From assembly GCA_947629845.1 (NCBI GenBank), contig CANRFD010000030.1:1-14523 (forward strand): a stretch of DNA of 14,523 bases, in the 5' to 3' direction. The notes below the pieces were generated by a model. The model ran no database searches, had not been told where the DNA came from, and saw only the letters and a program-made list of their open reading frames with translations. Below are positions 1 to 6,319 of the stretch, piece after piece (the first letter of the stretch is position 1; every line of letters begins with the position of its first letter). Source of the DNA: an uncultured Clostridia bacterium. GTDB taxonomy: Bacteria; Bacillota; Clostridia; Christensenellales; Borkfalkiaceae. The position numbers and the translations under genes are program-made.

Positions 1-1
1 G

Positions 2-460
2 GGGGTGGGCTTCGCCGTCGTGCAGACGCGTCCCACCGAAGCGGGGCTCTACGGCACGGCGACGGCGGGCTACAAGAAGCGCGACATGCAGGAGCGCGCC
101 CGCATCATCAACCGGTCGTCGCCCGCCCTCGTCGTCTCCGTCCACCAAAATTTTTTCTCCCTCCGCACGCGGCGGGGCGCGCAGGTCTTTTTCAGAGAGA
201 CGAGCGAGTCGTCCCGCGCCTTCGCCTGCTGCGTGCAGGACGCGCTCAACGACATGCCCGAGTGCGTGAAGCAGACGCAGGCGCTCAAGGGGGATTACTA
301 TGTGCTCAACTGCAGCGATTATCCGTCCGTCATCGTGGAGTGCGGGTTTCTCTCCAACGCCGAGGACGAGGCGCTGCTTCTCACCCAAGAATACCGCGAA
401 AAGATCGCGGCGGCCATCGTACGGGGCGCGCTCACCTTTCTCGACCGGGGCGCGCAATGA
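2..460 (+). CDS. cwlD: N-acetylmuramoyl-L-alanine amidase (Amidase_3, CwlD-like), 5'-truncated
   Basis: This is the C-terminal part of a zinc-dependent amidase that cuts the bond between N-acetylmuramic acid and L-alanine in peptidoglycan. The frame is open to the window edge, so the true start and the first zinc ligands lie upstream; the GTG at 5 is not a convincing start. Visible family motifs are SVHQN, which carries a zinc-binding His, and VIVECGFLSN near the C-terminus, which carries the catalytic Glu and the typical GFLSN-xxDE tail. CwlD enzymes of this size act on the spore cortex in endospore formers, but general autolysins share the fold, so the symbol is tentative. The gene ends a transcription unit: an intrinsic terminator follows the stop by a few bases. 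The family call is firm; the exact subfamily is less so. Confidence 0.85.
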   Translation, partial: GVGFAVVQTRPTEAGLYGTATAGYKKRDMQERARIINRSSPALVVSVHQNFFSLRTRRGAQVFFRETSESSRAFACCVQDALNDMPECVKQTQALKGDYYVLNCSDYPSVIVECGFLSNAEDEALLLTQEYREKIAAAIVRGALTFLDRGAQ

Positions 461-465
461 TTTGC

Positions 466-501
466 ACGGGGGCGCGAAAAACCGCGTCCTTGTTTTATTT
501 T
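466..501 (+). terminator. Intrinsic terminator after the amidase gene
   Basis: An 11-bp stem can form between 466-476 and 483-493, including three G-U pairs, around a 6-nt A-rich loop (477-482). It is followed by a T-rich run, TTTTATTTT, at 493-501. It lies six bases after the amidase stop and immediately before the next promoter, which is the expected arrangement at a transcription-unit boundary. Confidence 0.75.
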
Positions 502-504
502 CGT

Positions 505-533
505 TTGACTTTTCCATATCGCAGTGATATAAT
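505..533 (+). promoter_or_regulatory. Near-consensus sigma-A promoter with extended -10
   Basis: TTGACT (505-510) is separated by exactly 17 bp from TATAAT (528-533), and TG at 525-526 gives an extended -10. The predicted transcription start is around 540, only about 3 nt before the ATG at 543. It is the best promoter in the window and directly follows a terminator, so it probably drives the thioesterase and genes beyond it. Confidence 0.85.
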
Positions 534-542
534 CAATTCCGT

Positions 543-1289
543 ATGGAAAGCTATTGTAACCGCAGAGCATACGAGACGCGGTATTCCGATTTCGATTTCA
601 AGGACGAGCTGTCGCTTTCCGCACTTTTATCGCTCGTGCAGGAATCCGCGGCGGCCAGCGCCGACGAGCTCGGCTTCGGTTATCGCGCCCTGAAAGCGCT
701 CTCGTGCGGGTTCATCGTCGTCAGCACCTACTGCAAATTCCGCCGTCCCATCCGTCTCGGCGAACGCCTTACGGTGGAGACGTGGCCGCTCCCGCCCCGC
801 CATGTCATTTTCGAGCGCGACAGCCGCGTTCTGAATGCGGAGGGGGAGGAACTCGCCGCCGTCGCGGCGCGCTGGTGCCTCGTCGATCTGAACACCTTTT
901 CCCTGCTCACGCCGGAGCGGCTCGGGGAGGCGCACGCGAAGTGCCCGTACCGCGCCCAAAAGACGGTGGAGGTGCCCTCGTGGAAGATCCCGAAGGCGGA
1001 GGGGGAGGCGAAGATCGTGCGCAAAGTGCGCGTTTCCGACTGCGACCACTACCTGCACGCCAACAACGCGAAGTACGCCGATTTCTTCCTCGACTGCTTT
1101 TCGATGGAATTTCTCTCGGAGCGCCGCGTCGAGGCGTTCCAGATCAACTATGTAAAACAGGCCAAGGAGGGCTGCGAGCTGGAGATCGTCCGCGCCGACG
1201 GGGAGAACGAGAGCCTCTGCGAGGCGCGTTCGGGCGGCGAGACGGTCGCGCAGTTCCGCATTTGGTTCAAGGATGAGCGCCATGCATGA
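543..1289 (+). CDS. Acyl-ACP thioesterase (FatA/FatB-like, double hotdog)
   Basis: The predicted 248-residue cytoplasmic enzyme hydrolyses acyl-acyl carrier protein to free fatty acid and ACP. The N-terminal hotdog half begins almost at residue 1 (aromatic-rich strand, then a helix with LVQESAAA). The second half carries the family's catalytic-type motif HANNAKY at His172, Asn174 and Asn175, comparable with the HVNNVKY motif of plant FatA/FatB enzymes. Length fits bacterial members. The start at 543 is favoured because the first strand begins within a few residues and no nearby in-frame ATG would keep it. No Shine-Dalgarno sequence is visible before it, and the promoter predicts a transcript starting almost at the ATG. 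The stop overlaps the start of the next gene, implying coupled translation. Substrate chain length cannot be read from the sequence. Confidence 0.85.
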   Translation: MESYCNRRAYETRYSDFDFKDELSLSALLSLVQESAAASADELGFGYRALKALSCGFIVVSTYCKFRRPIRLGERLTVETWPLPPRHVIFERDSRVLNAEGEELAAVAARWCLVDLNTFSLLTPERLGEAHAKCPYRAQKTVEVPSWKIPKAEGEAKIVRKVRVSDCDHYLHANNAKYADFFLDCFSMEFLSERRVEAFQINYVKQAKEGCELEIVRADGENESLCEARSGGETVAQFRIWFKDERHA

Positions 1290-1746
1290 AAAAGCGGGTA
1301 TTCTGAAATACGTCAAGATCGTCAAGAAGATTTTTTTGGCGGTCAGTTTCGTGTGCCTCCCCGCCGCGATGGTGCTCCTCGTGTTCGCGTGCATGGGGAA
1401 CATCGTGTGCATCGTGCTGGCCGCCGTGCTCATCCTCGGCTACCTCGTGCTGTACGGCACGTACGCGCTGCGCGTTTCGATGGGGACGGTGATCGGCATC
1501 GATGTCCACGAAAAGACGGTAAATCTGCGCACCAAGCGCAAGACGTGGACGTACGACAGAAGGCGCGGCTGCGTCGCCATGCGCGTGAAGAAAAATAAAT
1601 TCATCGCGACCTTCCAGACGCAGGACTCGCGCGATTCGTTTATCTTTTACCGCCGCGTGCTCTTCTCGAAATATTCCGAGGAGCAGTTCACGGCCGACGA
1701 AATGCGGCTCTTCTATCCGCAGATCGACGATTTGACCGAAGAATAA
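1282..1746 (+). CDS. Small two-helix membrane protein, function unknown
   Basis: The predicted protein has 154 residues: a short basic N-terminus, two hydrophobic helices at about 15-37 and 40-60, and a charged, strand-rich cytoplasmic tail of about 90 residues. The layout resembles bacterial PH-like or YcxB-type proteins, but I do not recognise a named family. An alternative ATG at 1273 has AAGG touching it, which is too close. The ATG at 1282 has AAGGA (1269-1273) eight bases upstream, so it was chosen. It overlaps the thioesterase stop (ATGCATGA), so the two are probably translated together. It lies 27 bp before argG. A second protein of the same general layout lies at the far end of the arginine cluster (13519-14124). 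Existence of the gene is well supported; its function is not. Confidence 0.7.
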   Translation: MHEKAGILKYVKIVKKIFLAVSFVCLPAAMVLLVFACMGNIVCIVLAAVLILGYLVLYGTYALRVSMGTVIGIDVHEKTVNLRTKRKTWTYDRRRGCVAMRVKKNKFIATFQTQDSRDSFIFYRRVLFSKYSEEQFTADEMRLFYPQIDDLTEE

Positions 1747-1761
1747 ATTTTTACCGATAAA
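1732..1761 (+). promoter_or_regulatory. Possible weak promoter and operator before argG
   Basis: TTGACC (1732-1737) lies 18 bp from GATAAA (1756-1761), a modest -10 match. Between them, 1741-1754 is an AT-rich imperfect palindrome (10 of 14 positions symmetric by eye) loosely like an ArgR box. An arginine repressor bound there would block this promoter. It overlaps the end of the previous gene. The reading is speculative. Confidence 0.3.
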
Positions 1762-1773
1762 TAAGGAGACAAC

Positions 1774-3003
1774 ATGGAAAAGAAAATCAAGAAAGTGGTG
1801 CTTGCCTATTCGGGCGGCCTCGACACATCCATCATCATTCCCTGGCTCAAGGAAAATTACGACGGCTGCGAAGTGATCGCCGTCTCCGGCGACGTGGGGC
1901 AGGGCACCGAGCTCGACGGGCTCGAAGAAAAGGCCAAAAAGACGGGCGCCTCCAAACTGTACGTGCTCGATCTGAAAAAGGAGTTCGTGGAGGACTACAT
2001 CTTCCCGACCATGCAGGCGGGTGCGGTTTACGAGGACAAGTATCTCCTCGGCACCTCCTTCGCCCGTCCCGTCATCGCCAAGGCGATCGTCGAGATCGCG
2101 AAGAAGGAGCACGCGGACGCCATCTGCCACGGCTGCACGGGCAAGGGCAACGATCAGGTGCGGTTCGAGCTCTCCATCAAGGCGTTCGCGCCCGAAATGA
2201 CCATCATCGCCCCGTGGCGCATCTGGAACATCAAGAGCCGCGAGGAGGAGATCGAGTACGCCGAGGCGCACAACATCCCGCTGAAGATCAACCGCGAGAC
2301 CAACTATTCCAAGGACAAGAACCTGTGGCACCTCTCGCACGAGGGGCTCGACCTCGAAGAGCCCGCCAACGAGCCGCAGTACGAAAAGCAGGGCTTCCTC
2401 GAAATGGGCGTTTCTCCCATGCAGGCGCCCGATGAGCCCACCTATCTCACCATCCACTTCGAAAAGGGCATTCCCACCATGCTCGACGGCAAGAAGGTGG
2501 GCGCCGTCGAACTCATCGAAAAGCTCAACGAGATCGGCGGAAAGAACGGCGTCGGCCTTGCCGACCTCGTGGAGAACAGGCTGGTCGGCATGAAGTCGCG
2601 CGGGGTGTACGAGACGCCCGGCGGCACCATCCTCTACGAGGCGCACAGGCTCCTCGAGACCATCACGCTGGACAAGGCCACGATGCACTACAAGCAGCTC
2701 GTCGCCGTGAAATTCGGCGAAATGGTCTACGACGGGCAGTGGTTCACCCCGCTCCGCGAGGCGCTCTCCGCCTTCGTTACCAAGACGCAGGAGACGGTGA
2801 CGGGCGACGTGAAGCTGCGCATCTATAAGGGCAACGTGACGAGCGCGGGCATCACCTCCCCGTACTCGCTGTACAGCGAGGCCATCGCCACCTTCTCCGA
2901 CGACGGCGGCGCATATTCGCAGAAGGACTCCGAGGGCTTTATCAACCTCTTCGGGCTGCCCATCAAGGTAAAGGCGCTTCTCGACGCGCAAAGGAACAAA
3001 TGA
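1774..3003 (+). CDS. argG: Argininosuccinate synthase
   Basis: This 409-residue enzyme condenses citrulline and aspartate, using ATP, to argininosuccinate, the penultimate arginine step. The N-terminal ATP-pyrophosphatase loop AYSGGLDTS is at residues 11-19. Further family blocks are CHGCTGKGNDQVRFE and NLWHLSHEGLDLEEP. Length matches the family (about 400). The start is fixed by a strong AAGGAG at 1763-1768, five bases before the ATG. The stop overlaps the argC start by 4 nt (ATGA), with AAGGA just upstream, so translation of the two is likely coupled. It is the first arginine gene in the cluster. argH, its usual partner, is not in this window. Identification is secure. Confidence 0.97.
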   Translation: MEKKIKKVVLAYSGGLDTSIIIPWLKENYDGCEVIAVSGDVGQGTELDGLEEKAKKTGASKLYVLDLKKEFVEDYIFPTMQAGAVYEDKYLLGTSFARPVIAKAIVEIAKKEHADAICHGCTGKGNDQVRFELSIKAFAPEMTIIAPWRIWNIKSREEEIEYAEAHNIPLKINRETNYSKDKNLWHLSHEGLDLEEPANEPQYEKQGFLEMGVSPMQAPDEPTYLTIHFEKGIPTMLDGKKVGAVELIEKLNEIGGKNGVGLADLVENRLVGMKSRGVYETPGGTILYEAHRLLETITLDKATMHYKQLVAVKFGEMVYDGQWFTPLREALSAFVTKTQETVTGDVKLRIYKGNVTSAGITSPYSLYSEAIATFSDDGGAYSQKDSEGFINLFGLPIKVKALLDAQRNK

Positions 3004-3926
3004 TCCGCGTATTCATCGACGGCAAGGCGGGCACGACGGGGCTGCGCATCTATGAGCGGCTCTCCGCCCGCGGCGACGTGGAACTTCTGACGCTTCCCGA
3101 GGAACGGAGAAAGGACGCGGCGGCGCGCAAAGATATGATGAACGCGGCGGACGTCGTTTTTCTGTGCCTGCCCGACGACGCGGCGCGCGAGGCTGCCGCC
3201 TTTGTGGAAAATCCGCACACCGTCGTCATCGACGCTTCGACGGCGCACCGCACGGAGAGGGGATGGGCGTACGGATTTCCCGAACTCGCCCCGTCCTTCC
3301 GCCGCGCGATTGAGACGAGCAAGCGCATCGCCAACCCCGGGTGCTACGCGAGCGGATTTCTGGCCATCGTCTACCCGCTCGTGGCGGGCGGCATCGCGGC
3401 ATGCGACTATCCCTTCGTCTGCCATGCGGTGAGCGGATATTCGGGCGCGGGGAAGAAGGGGATCGAGCAGTACGAGAGCGCGGAGAGGAGCGGGCTCTTC
3501 GACGCGCCGCGGCTGTATGCGCTCTCGCTGGCGCACAAGCACCTGCCCGAGATGACGAAGATCGCGGGGCTCTCCCATGCGCCCGCGTTCAATCCCTACG
3601 TCTGCGACTTCTATGCGGGAATGTCGGTCTCTGTGCCGCTGCATCGGCGACTTTTGCGGAAAAATCTATCGAAAGAAGAGGTTTTTTCGTATTTTGCAGA
3701 GTACTATGCGAGACATAATTACATCTCCGTGACGCAAAATTCCGAGGAAGGCTTCCTTTCCGCCGCAAAATTCGTCGGCACCAACATGCTGGAGATCTTC
3801 GTGGGCGGGAGCGACGAGCAGATACAGCTCACCGCGCGGCTCGACAACCTCGGGAAGGGCGCTTCGGGCGCCGCCATCCAGAACATGAATATTGCGCTGG
3901 GACTTGACGAAACAGAGGGCTTATGA
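3000..3926 (+). CDS. argC: N-acetyl-gamma-glutamyl-phosphate reductase (short type)
   Basis: The predicted 308-residue NADPH-dependent reductase turns N-acetylglutamyl-5-phosphate into the semialdehyde, the third step to ornithine. The N-terminus has the dinucleotide-binding start VFIDGKAGTTG (about residues 4-14). The catalytic cysteine is Cys115 in NPGCYASG, and the HKHLPEM block holds the expected active-site His. The length of about 310 and this motif pattern fit the shorter type-2 ArgC group rather than the roughly 345-residue type. It overlaps argG by 4 nt. Its last codons double as a promoter for argJ: the TGA stop supplies the TG of an extended -10. A short run around 3655-3725 is more AT-rich than its surroundings. 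Identification is secure. Confidence 0.95.
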   Translation: MIRVFIDGKAGTTGLRIYERLSARGDVELLTLPEERRKDAAARKDMMNAADVVFLCLPDDAAREAAAFVENPHTVVIDASTAHRTERGWAYGFPELAPSFRRAIETSKRIANPGCYASGFLAIVYPLVAGGIAACDYPFVCHAVSGYSGAGKKGIEQYESAERSGLFDAPRLYALSLAHKHLPEMTKIAGLSHAPAFNPYVCDFYAGMSVSVPLHRRLLRKNLSKEEVFSYFAEYYARHNYISVTQNSEEGFLSAAKFVGTNMLEIFVGGSDEQIQLTARLDNLGKGASGAAIQNMNIALGLDETEGL

Positions 3927-3932
3927 TATAAT
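3904..3932 (+). promoter_or_regulatory. Internal sigma-A promoter inside the end of argC, driving argJ
   Basis: TTGACG (3904-3909), a 17-bp spacer and TATAAT (3927-3932), with TG at 3924-3925 as an extended -10. The -10 region TGATATAATCA is identical to that of the promoter at 505-533. The predicted transcription start is about 3939, inside or next to the AAGGA at 3936-3940. It would give argJ and downstream genes an input independent of argG-argC. Confidence 0.75.
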
Positions 3933-3948
3933 CATAAGGATAATGGCT

Positions 3949-5166
3949 ATGGCAAAGAAAATTTCGGGCGGCGTCTGCGCCCCCAAGGGCTTTTCCGCAA
4001 ACGGGATCCACTGCGGGATCCGTAAAAACAAACTCAAAAAAGACCTCGCGCTCATCGTGAGCGACGTCCGCTGCACCGCGGCGGGCGTATATACGACCAA
4101 CCTCGTGAAGGGCGCGCCCATCCTCGTAACCAAGGCGCATCTTGCCGACGGGTACGCGCGGGCCGTCGTCGTGAACAGCGGCAACGCCAACACCTGCAAT
4201 GCGGACGGCGTGGAGATCGCCGAGGGGATGTGCGCTCTGGTGGAGCGGTTCTGCGGCGTGCCGTCGGACGACGTTCTCGTCGCCTCCACGGGCGTCATCG
4301 GCCAGAGACTTTCCCTCGAACCCATCGAGGGCGGCATGCAGGCGCTCGCTGCGGGGCTCTCCCGCGAGGGCAGCTCTGACGCGGCAGAGGCCATCATGAC
4401 GACGGACACCGTGGCAAAGGAGATCGCTTGCTCCTTTGTTGCGGGCGGCAAGGAGTGCCGCATGGGCGCCATCGCCAAGGGCGTGGGCATGATCTGCCCC
4501 AACATGGCGACGATGCTGTGCTTCGTGACGACGGACGCCGCGATCTCGGCTCCCATGCTGCAAAGGGCGCTCTCGGAGGAGGTGAAGGACTCCTTCAACA
4601 TGCTTTCGGTCGACCGCGATACCTCCACCAACGACACGCTGTGCATCATGGCGAGCGGGCTCGCGGGGAACGAGGAGATCGCGGAGGGCGGCGCCGATTT
4701 CCGCGCCTTCCGCAGGGCGCTGCACTTTATCACGGTGCAGCTTTGCCGCATGATCGCCGGCGACGGCGAGGGGGCGACCAAGCTCATCGAGTGCACGGTT
4801 TCGGGCGCAAAGACGAAGCGGGACGCCAAGCTCGCGGCGAAGGCCGTCGTGTGTTCCGACCTTCTGAAGGCGGCGATGTTCGGCTGCGACGCCAACTGGG
4901 GCAGGGTGCTGTGCGCGCTCGGCTACTCGGGCGCAGACCTCGACGTTGAAAAGATCGACCTCGATTTCCGCTCGGCGGGCGGCGTTCTCGCCGTGTGCCG
5001 CGGCGGCGCGGGCATTGAATTTTCCGAGGAATTTGCAAAGAAGGTGCTCTCCGAACGGGAGATCGATATCGACGTGCGCGTCGGCGACGGGCGCGGCAAG
5101 GCGACGGCGTGGGGGTGCGATCTCACCTACGACTATGTGAAGATCAACGGCGATTACAGGACGTAA
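3949..5166 (+). CDS. argJ: Bifunctional ornithine acetyltransferase / N-acetylglutamate synthase
   Basis: ArgJ moves the acetyl group from N-acetylornithine to glutamate, closing the cyclic route to ornithine; bifunctional members also make N-acetylglutamate from acetyl-CoA. It belongs to the Ntn-hydrolase-like family that cleaves itself into two chains. The cleavage and nucleophile motif is NMATML, with the Thr at residue 188, preceded by the conserved IAKGVGMI block. The C-terminus (YDYVKINGDYRT) is the normal family end. Length is 405 residues, as expected. The start at 3949 has AAGGA (3936-3940) eight bases upstream. An in-frame ATG at 3943 is only two bases from it, but could serve a transcript from the internal promoter that begins near 3939. 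A 266-bp repeat-bearing gap follows. Whether it is mono- or bifunctional cannot be seen. Confidence 0.95.
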   Translation: MAKKISGGVCAPKGFSANGIHCGIRKNKLKKDLALIVSDVRCTAAGVYTTNLVKGAPILVTKAHLADGYARAVVVNSGNANTCNADGVEIAEGMCALVERFCGVPSDDVLVASTGVIGQRLSLEPIEGGMQALAAGLSREGSSDAAEAIMTTDTVAKEIACSFVAGGKECRMGAIAKGVGMICPNMATMLCFVTTDAAISAPMLQRALSEEVKDSFNMLSVDRDTSTNDTLCIMASGLAGNEEIAEGGADFRAFRRALHFITVQLCRMIAGDGEGATKLIECTVSGAKTKRDAKLAAKAVVCSDLLKAAMFGCDANWGRVLCALGYSGADLDVEKIDLDFRSAGGVLAVCRGGAGIEFSEEFAKKVLSEREIDIDVRVGDGRGKATAWGCDLTYDYVKINGDYRT

Positions 5167-5208
5167 TTTCGCAAATAAGATACGCTTTCCCGCAAAGGGG
5201 ACGGCGAG

Positions 5209-5248
5209 TTGCCCCACCCCCTTGATCCCCCTCCCGAGGAGGGGGCAA
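5209..5248. repeat. Short inverted-repeat element at the head of the tandem array
   Basis: TTGCCCC (5209-5215) and GGGGCAA (5242-5248) are inverted copies. They bracket a second, tighter hairpin with arms at 5227-5234 and 5238-5245 (8 bp, loop CGA). The arrangement looks like a small palindromic intergenic repeat whose right-hand part was then amplified. No T-run follows on the + strand, so it is not an intrinsic terminator. Confidence 0.5.
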
Positions 5249-5397
5249 GAAAGGAAAGGATCCCCCTCCCGAGGAGGGGGCAAGAAAGGAAAGGATATCA
5301 CTCCCGAGGAGGGGGCAAGAAAGGAAAGAATCTCACTCCCGAGGAGGGGGCAAGAAAGGAAAGGTCTCACTCCCGGGGAGGGGGCAAGACAAGGAAG
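5231..5397. repeat. Five-copy 35-bp tandem repeat between argJ and argB
   Basis: Units begin at 5231, 5266, 5301, 5336 and 5370, so three spacings are exactly 35 bp and the last is 34. Each holds the core CTCCCGAGGAGGGGGCAAG followed by a purine tract AAAGGAAAGG or a close variant. The first two copies also carry an upstream C-run, so each can fold an 8-bp CCCCCTCC/GGAGGGGG hairpin; copies 3-5 have lost that arm. The array fills most of 5167-5432, the largest non-coding gap here. The unit is not a multiple of three and has no codon-like pattern, so the frames open across it are not genes. Its effect on transcription into argB is unknown. Confidence 0.9.
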
Positions 5398-5432
5398 TCC
5401 CGGGGGACGGAACGGAAAAGACAGGAAAAACC

Positions 5433-6290
5433 ATGGATATCAAACAACAGCAGGCGGAATTTCGTCTCGAGGCGATGCCCTATATCGAGAAGTATCAGAA
5501 TAAGATCCTCGTCATCAAGTACGGCGGAAACGCGATGCTCGGCGAGGAAATGAAGCTCACGGTGATGCGCGATCTCTCCATTCTGCGCTTTGTGGGCATC
5601 AAAGTCGTGCTCGTGCACGGGGGCGGCCCCGAGATCTCCCAGACGCTGGCGCGCATGGGCATCCCGTCGCGCTTCGTGGGCGGGCTGCGCTATACCGACG
5701 CCGAGACCGCCGAGGTCGTGCGCATGGTCCTCGCCGGCAAGGTGAACAAGGAGCTCGTGCACATGCTCGGCATGTTCGGCGCAAAGGCGGCCGGGCTCTC
5801 CGGCATCGACGGCAACATGCTGCTTTGCTCCAAGGAGCGGGAGGAGCTCGGCTTCGTCGGCAAGATCGAGAACGTGAACACCGAACTCATCTTGTCCTGC
5901 CTCGACGCGGGCTATATGCCCGTCATCTCCACGGTCGGGTACGACAACGAGGGGAACATCTACAACGTGAACGCCGATACCGCCGCTTCCGCCATCGCGG
6001 GGGCGCTGCGGGCGGAGAGCCTGATTTTGATGACGGACATCAAGGGGCTGCTGCGCAACAAGGACGACGAGGACAGCCTGATCCGCAAGGTGTATGTTTC
6101 GGATATCCCCGCGCTCGTGAAGGAGGGCATCATCTCTGGAGGGATGATCCCCAAGGTGCAGTGCTGCAAGGACGCGATCCGCAAGGGCGTGGGACGCGTG
6201 TTCATCACGGACGGGCGGGTAAAACATTCGATTTTGTTGGAGCTCTTGTCCGACGAAGGTATGGGAACGATGTTTGTAAAGGGCGACTGA
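5433..6290 (+). CDS. argB: N-acetylglutamate kinase, arginine-sensitive type
   Basis: This 285-residue amino-acid kinase phosphorylates N-acetylglutamate with ATP, the second step to ornithine and usually the controlled one in organisms with ArgJ. KYGGNAM at about 29-35 and VHGGGPE at 61-67 form the phosphate and substrate loops. An N-terminal helix of about 20 residues precedes the core, and the C-terminus has HSILLELLSDEGMGTM. Both features are typical of hexameric, arginine-inhibited enzymes, so feedback control by arginine is likely (inference). The start has AGGA at 5423-5426, six bases upstream. The repeat array lies just before it. A hairpin overlaps its stop and leads into argD. Identification is secure. 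Confidence 0.96.
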   Translation: MDIKQQQAEFRLEAMPYIEKYQNKILVIKYGGNAMLGEEMKLTVMRDLSILRFVGIKVVLVHGGGPEISQTLARMGIPSRFVGGLRYTDAETAEVVRMVLAGKVNKELVHMLGMFGAKAAGLSGIDGNMLLCSKEREELGFVGKIENVNTELILSCLDAGYMPVISTVGYDNEGNIYNVNADTAASAIAGALRAESLILMTDIKGLLRNKDDEDSLIRKVYVSDIPALVKEGIISGGMIPKVQCCKDAIRKGVGRVFITDGRVKHSILLELLSDEGMGTMFVKGD

Positions 6291-6305
6291 AAGGTCACCC
6301 TTTTT
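6278..6305 (+). terminator. Weak terminator- or attenuator-like hairpin between argB and argD
   Basis: Arms at 6278-6287 and 6294-6303 pair over ten positions with one C-A mismatch, around the loop TGAAAG. TTTTT occupies 6301-6305. The hairpin overlaps the argB stop and ends three bases before the argD Shine-Dalgarno. Part of the T-run is used by the stem, so termination would be partial at best. It could instead separate or protect message segments. Confidence 0.35.
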
Positions 6306-6319
6306 GCGGAGGAAATATT

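Noticed and set aside
5227..5245. GC-rich hairpin after argJ as an intrinsic terminator
   Set aside because: No T-run follows on the + strand; the stem is followed by CAAGAAAGG. It is better explained as part of the repeat.
3829..5370. Long minus-strand frame across argJ and the repeat array
   Set aside because: It lies opposite a secure argJ and is extended only because the 35-bp repeat lacks stops in most frames; the repeat-derived part is simple proline/leucine sequence.
5231..5397. CRISPR-like array
   Set aside because: The 35-bp periodicity is the whole unit with no unique spacers between copies, so it is a tandem repeat and not a CRISPR.
5209..5553. Plus-strand frames through the tandem repeats that run into argB
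   Set aside because: The product is a charged repeat (PRRGQERKG-like) that changes frame with each 35-bp unit, with no ribosome site logic; the overlap with argB is out of frame.
5825..6319. Upstream extension of argD
   Set aside because: It is the +2 shadow of argB; the arginine/glycine-rich product is not aminotransferase-like, and GGAGG at 6308 marks the start at 6320.
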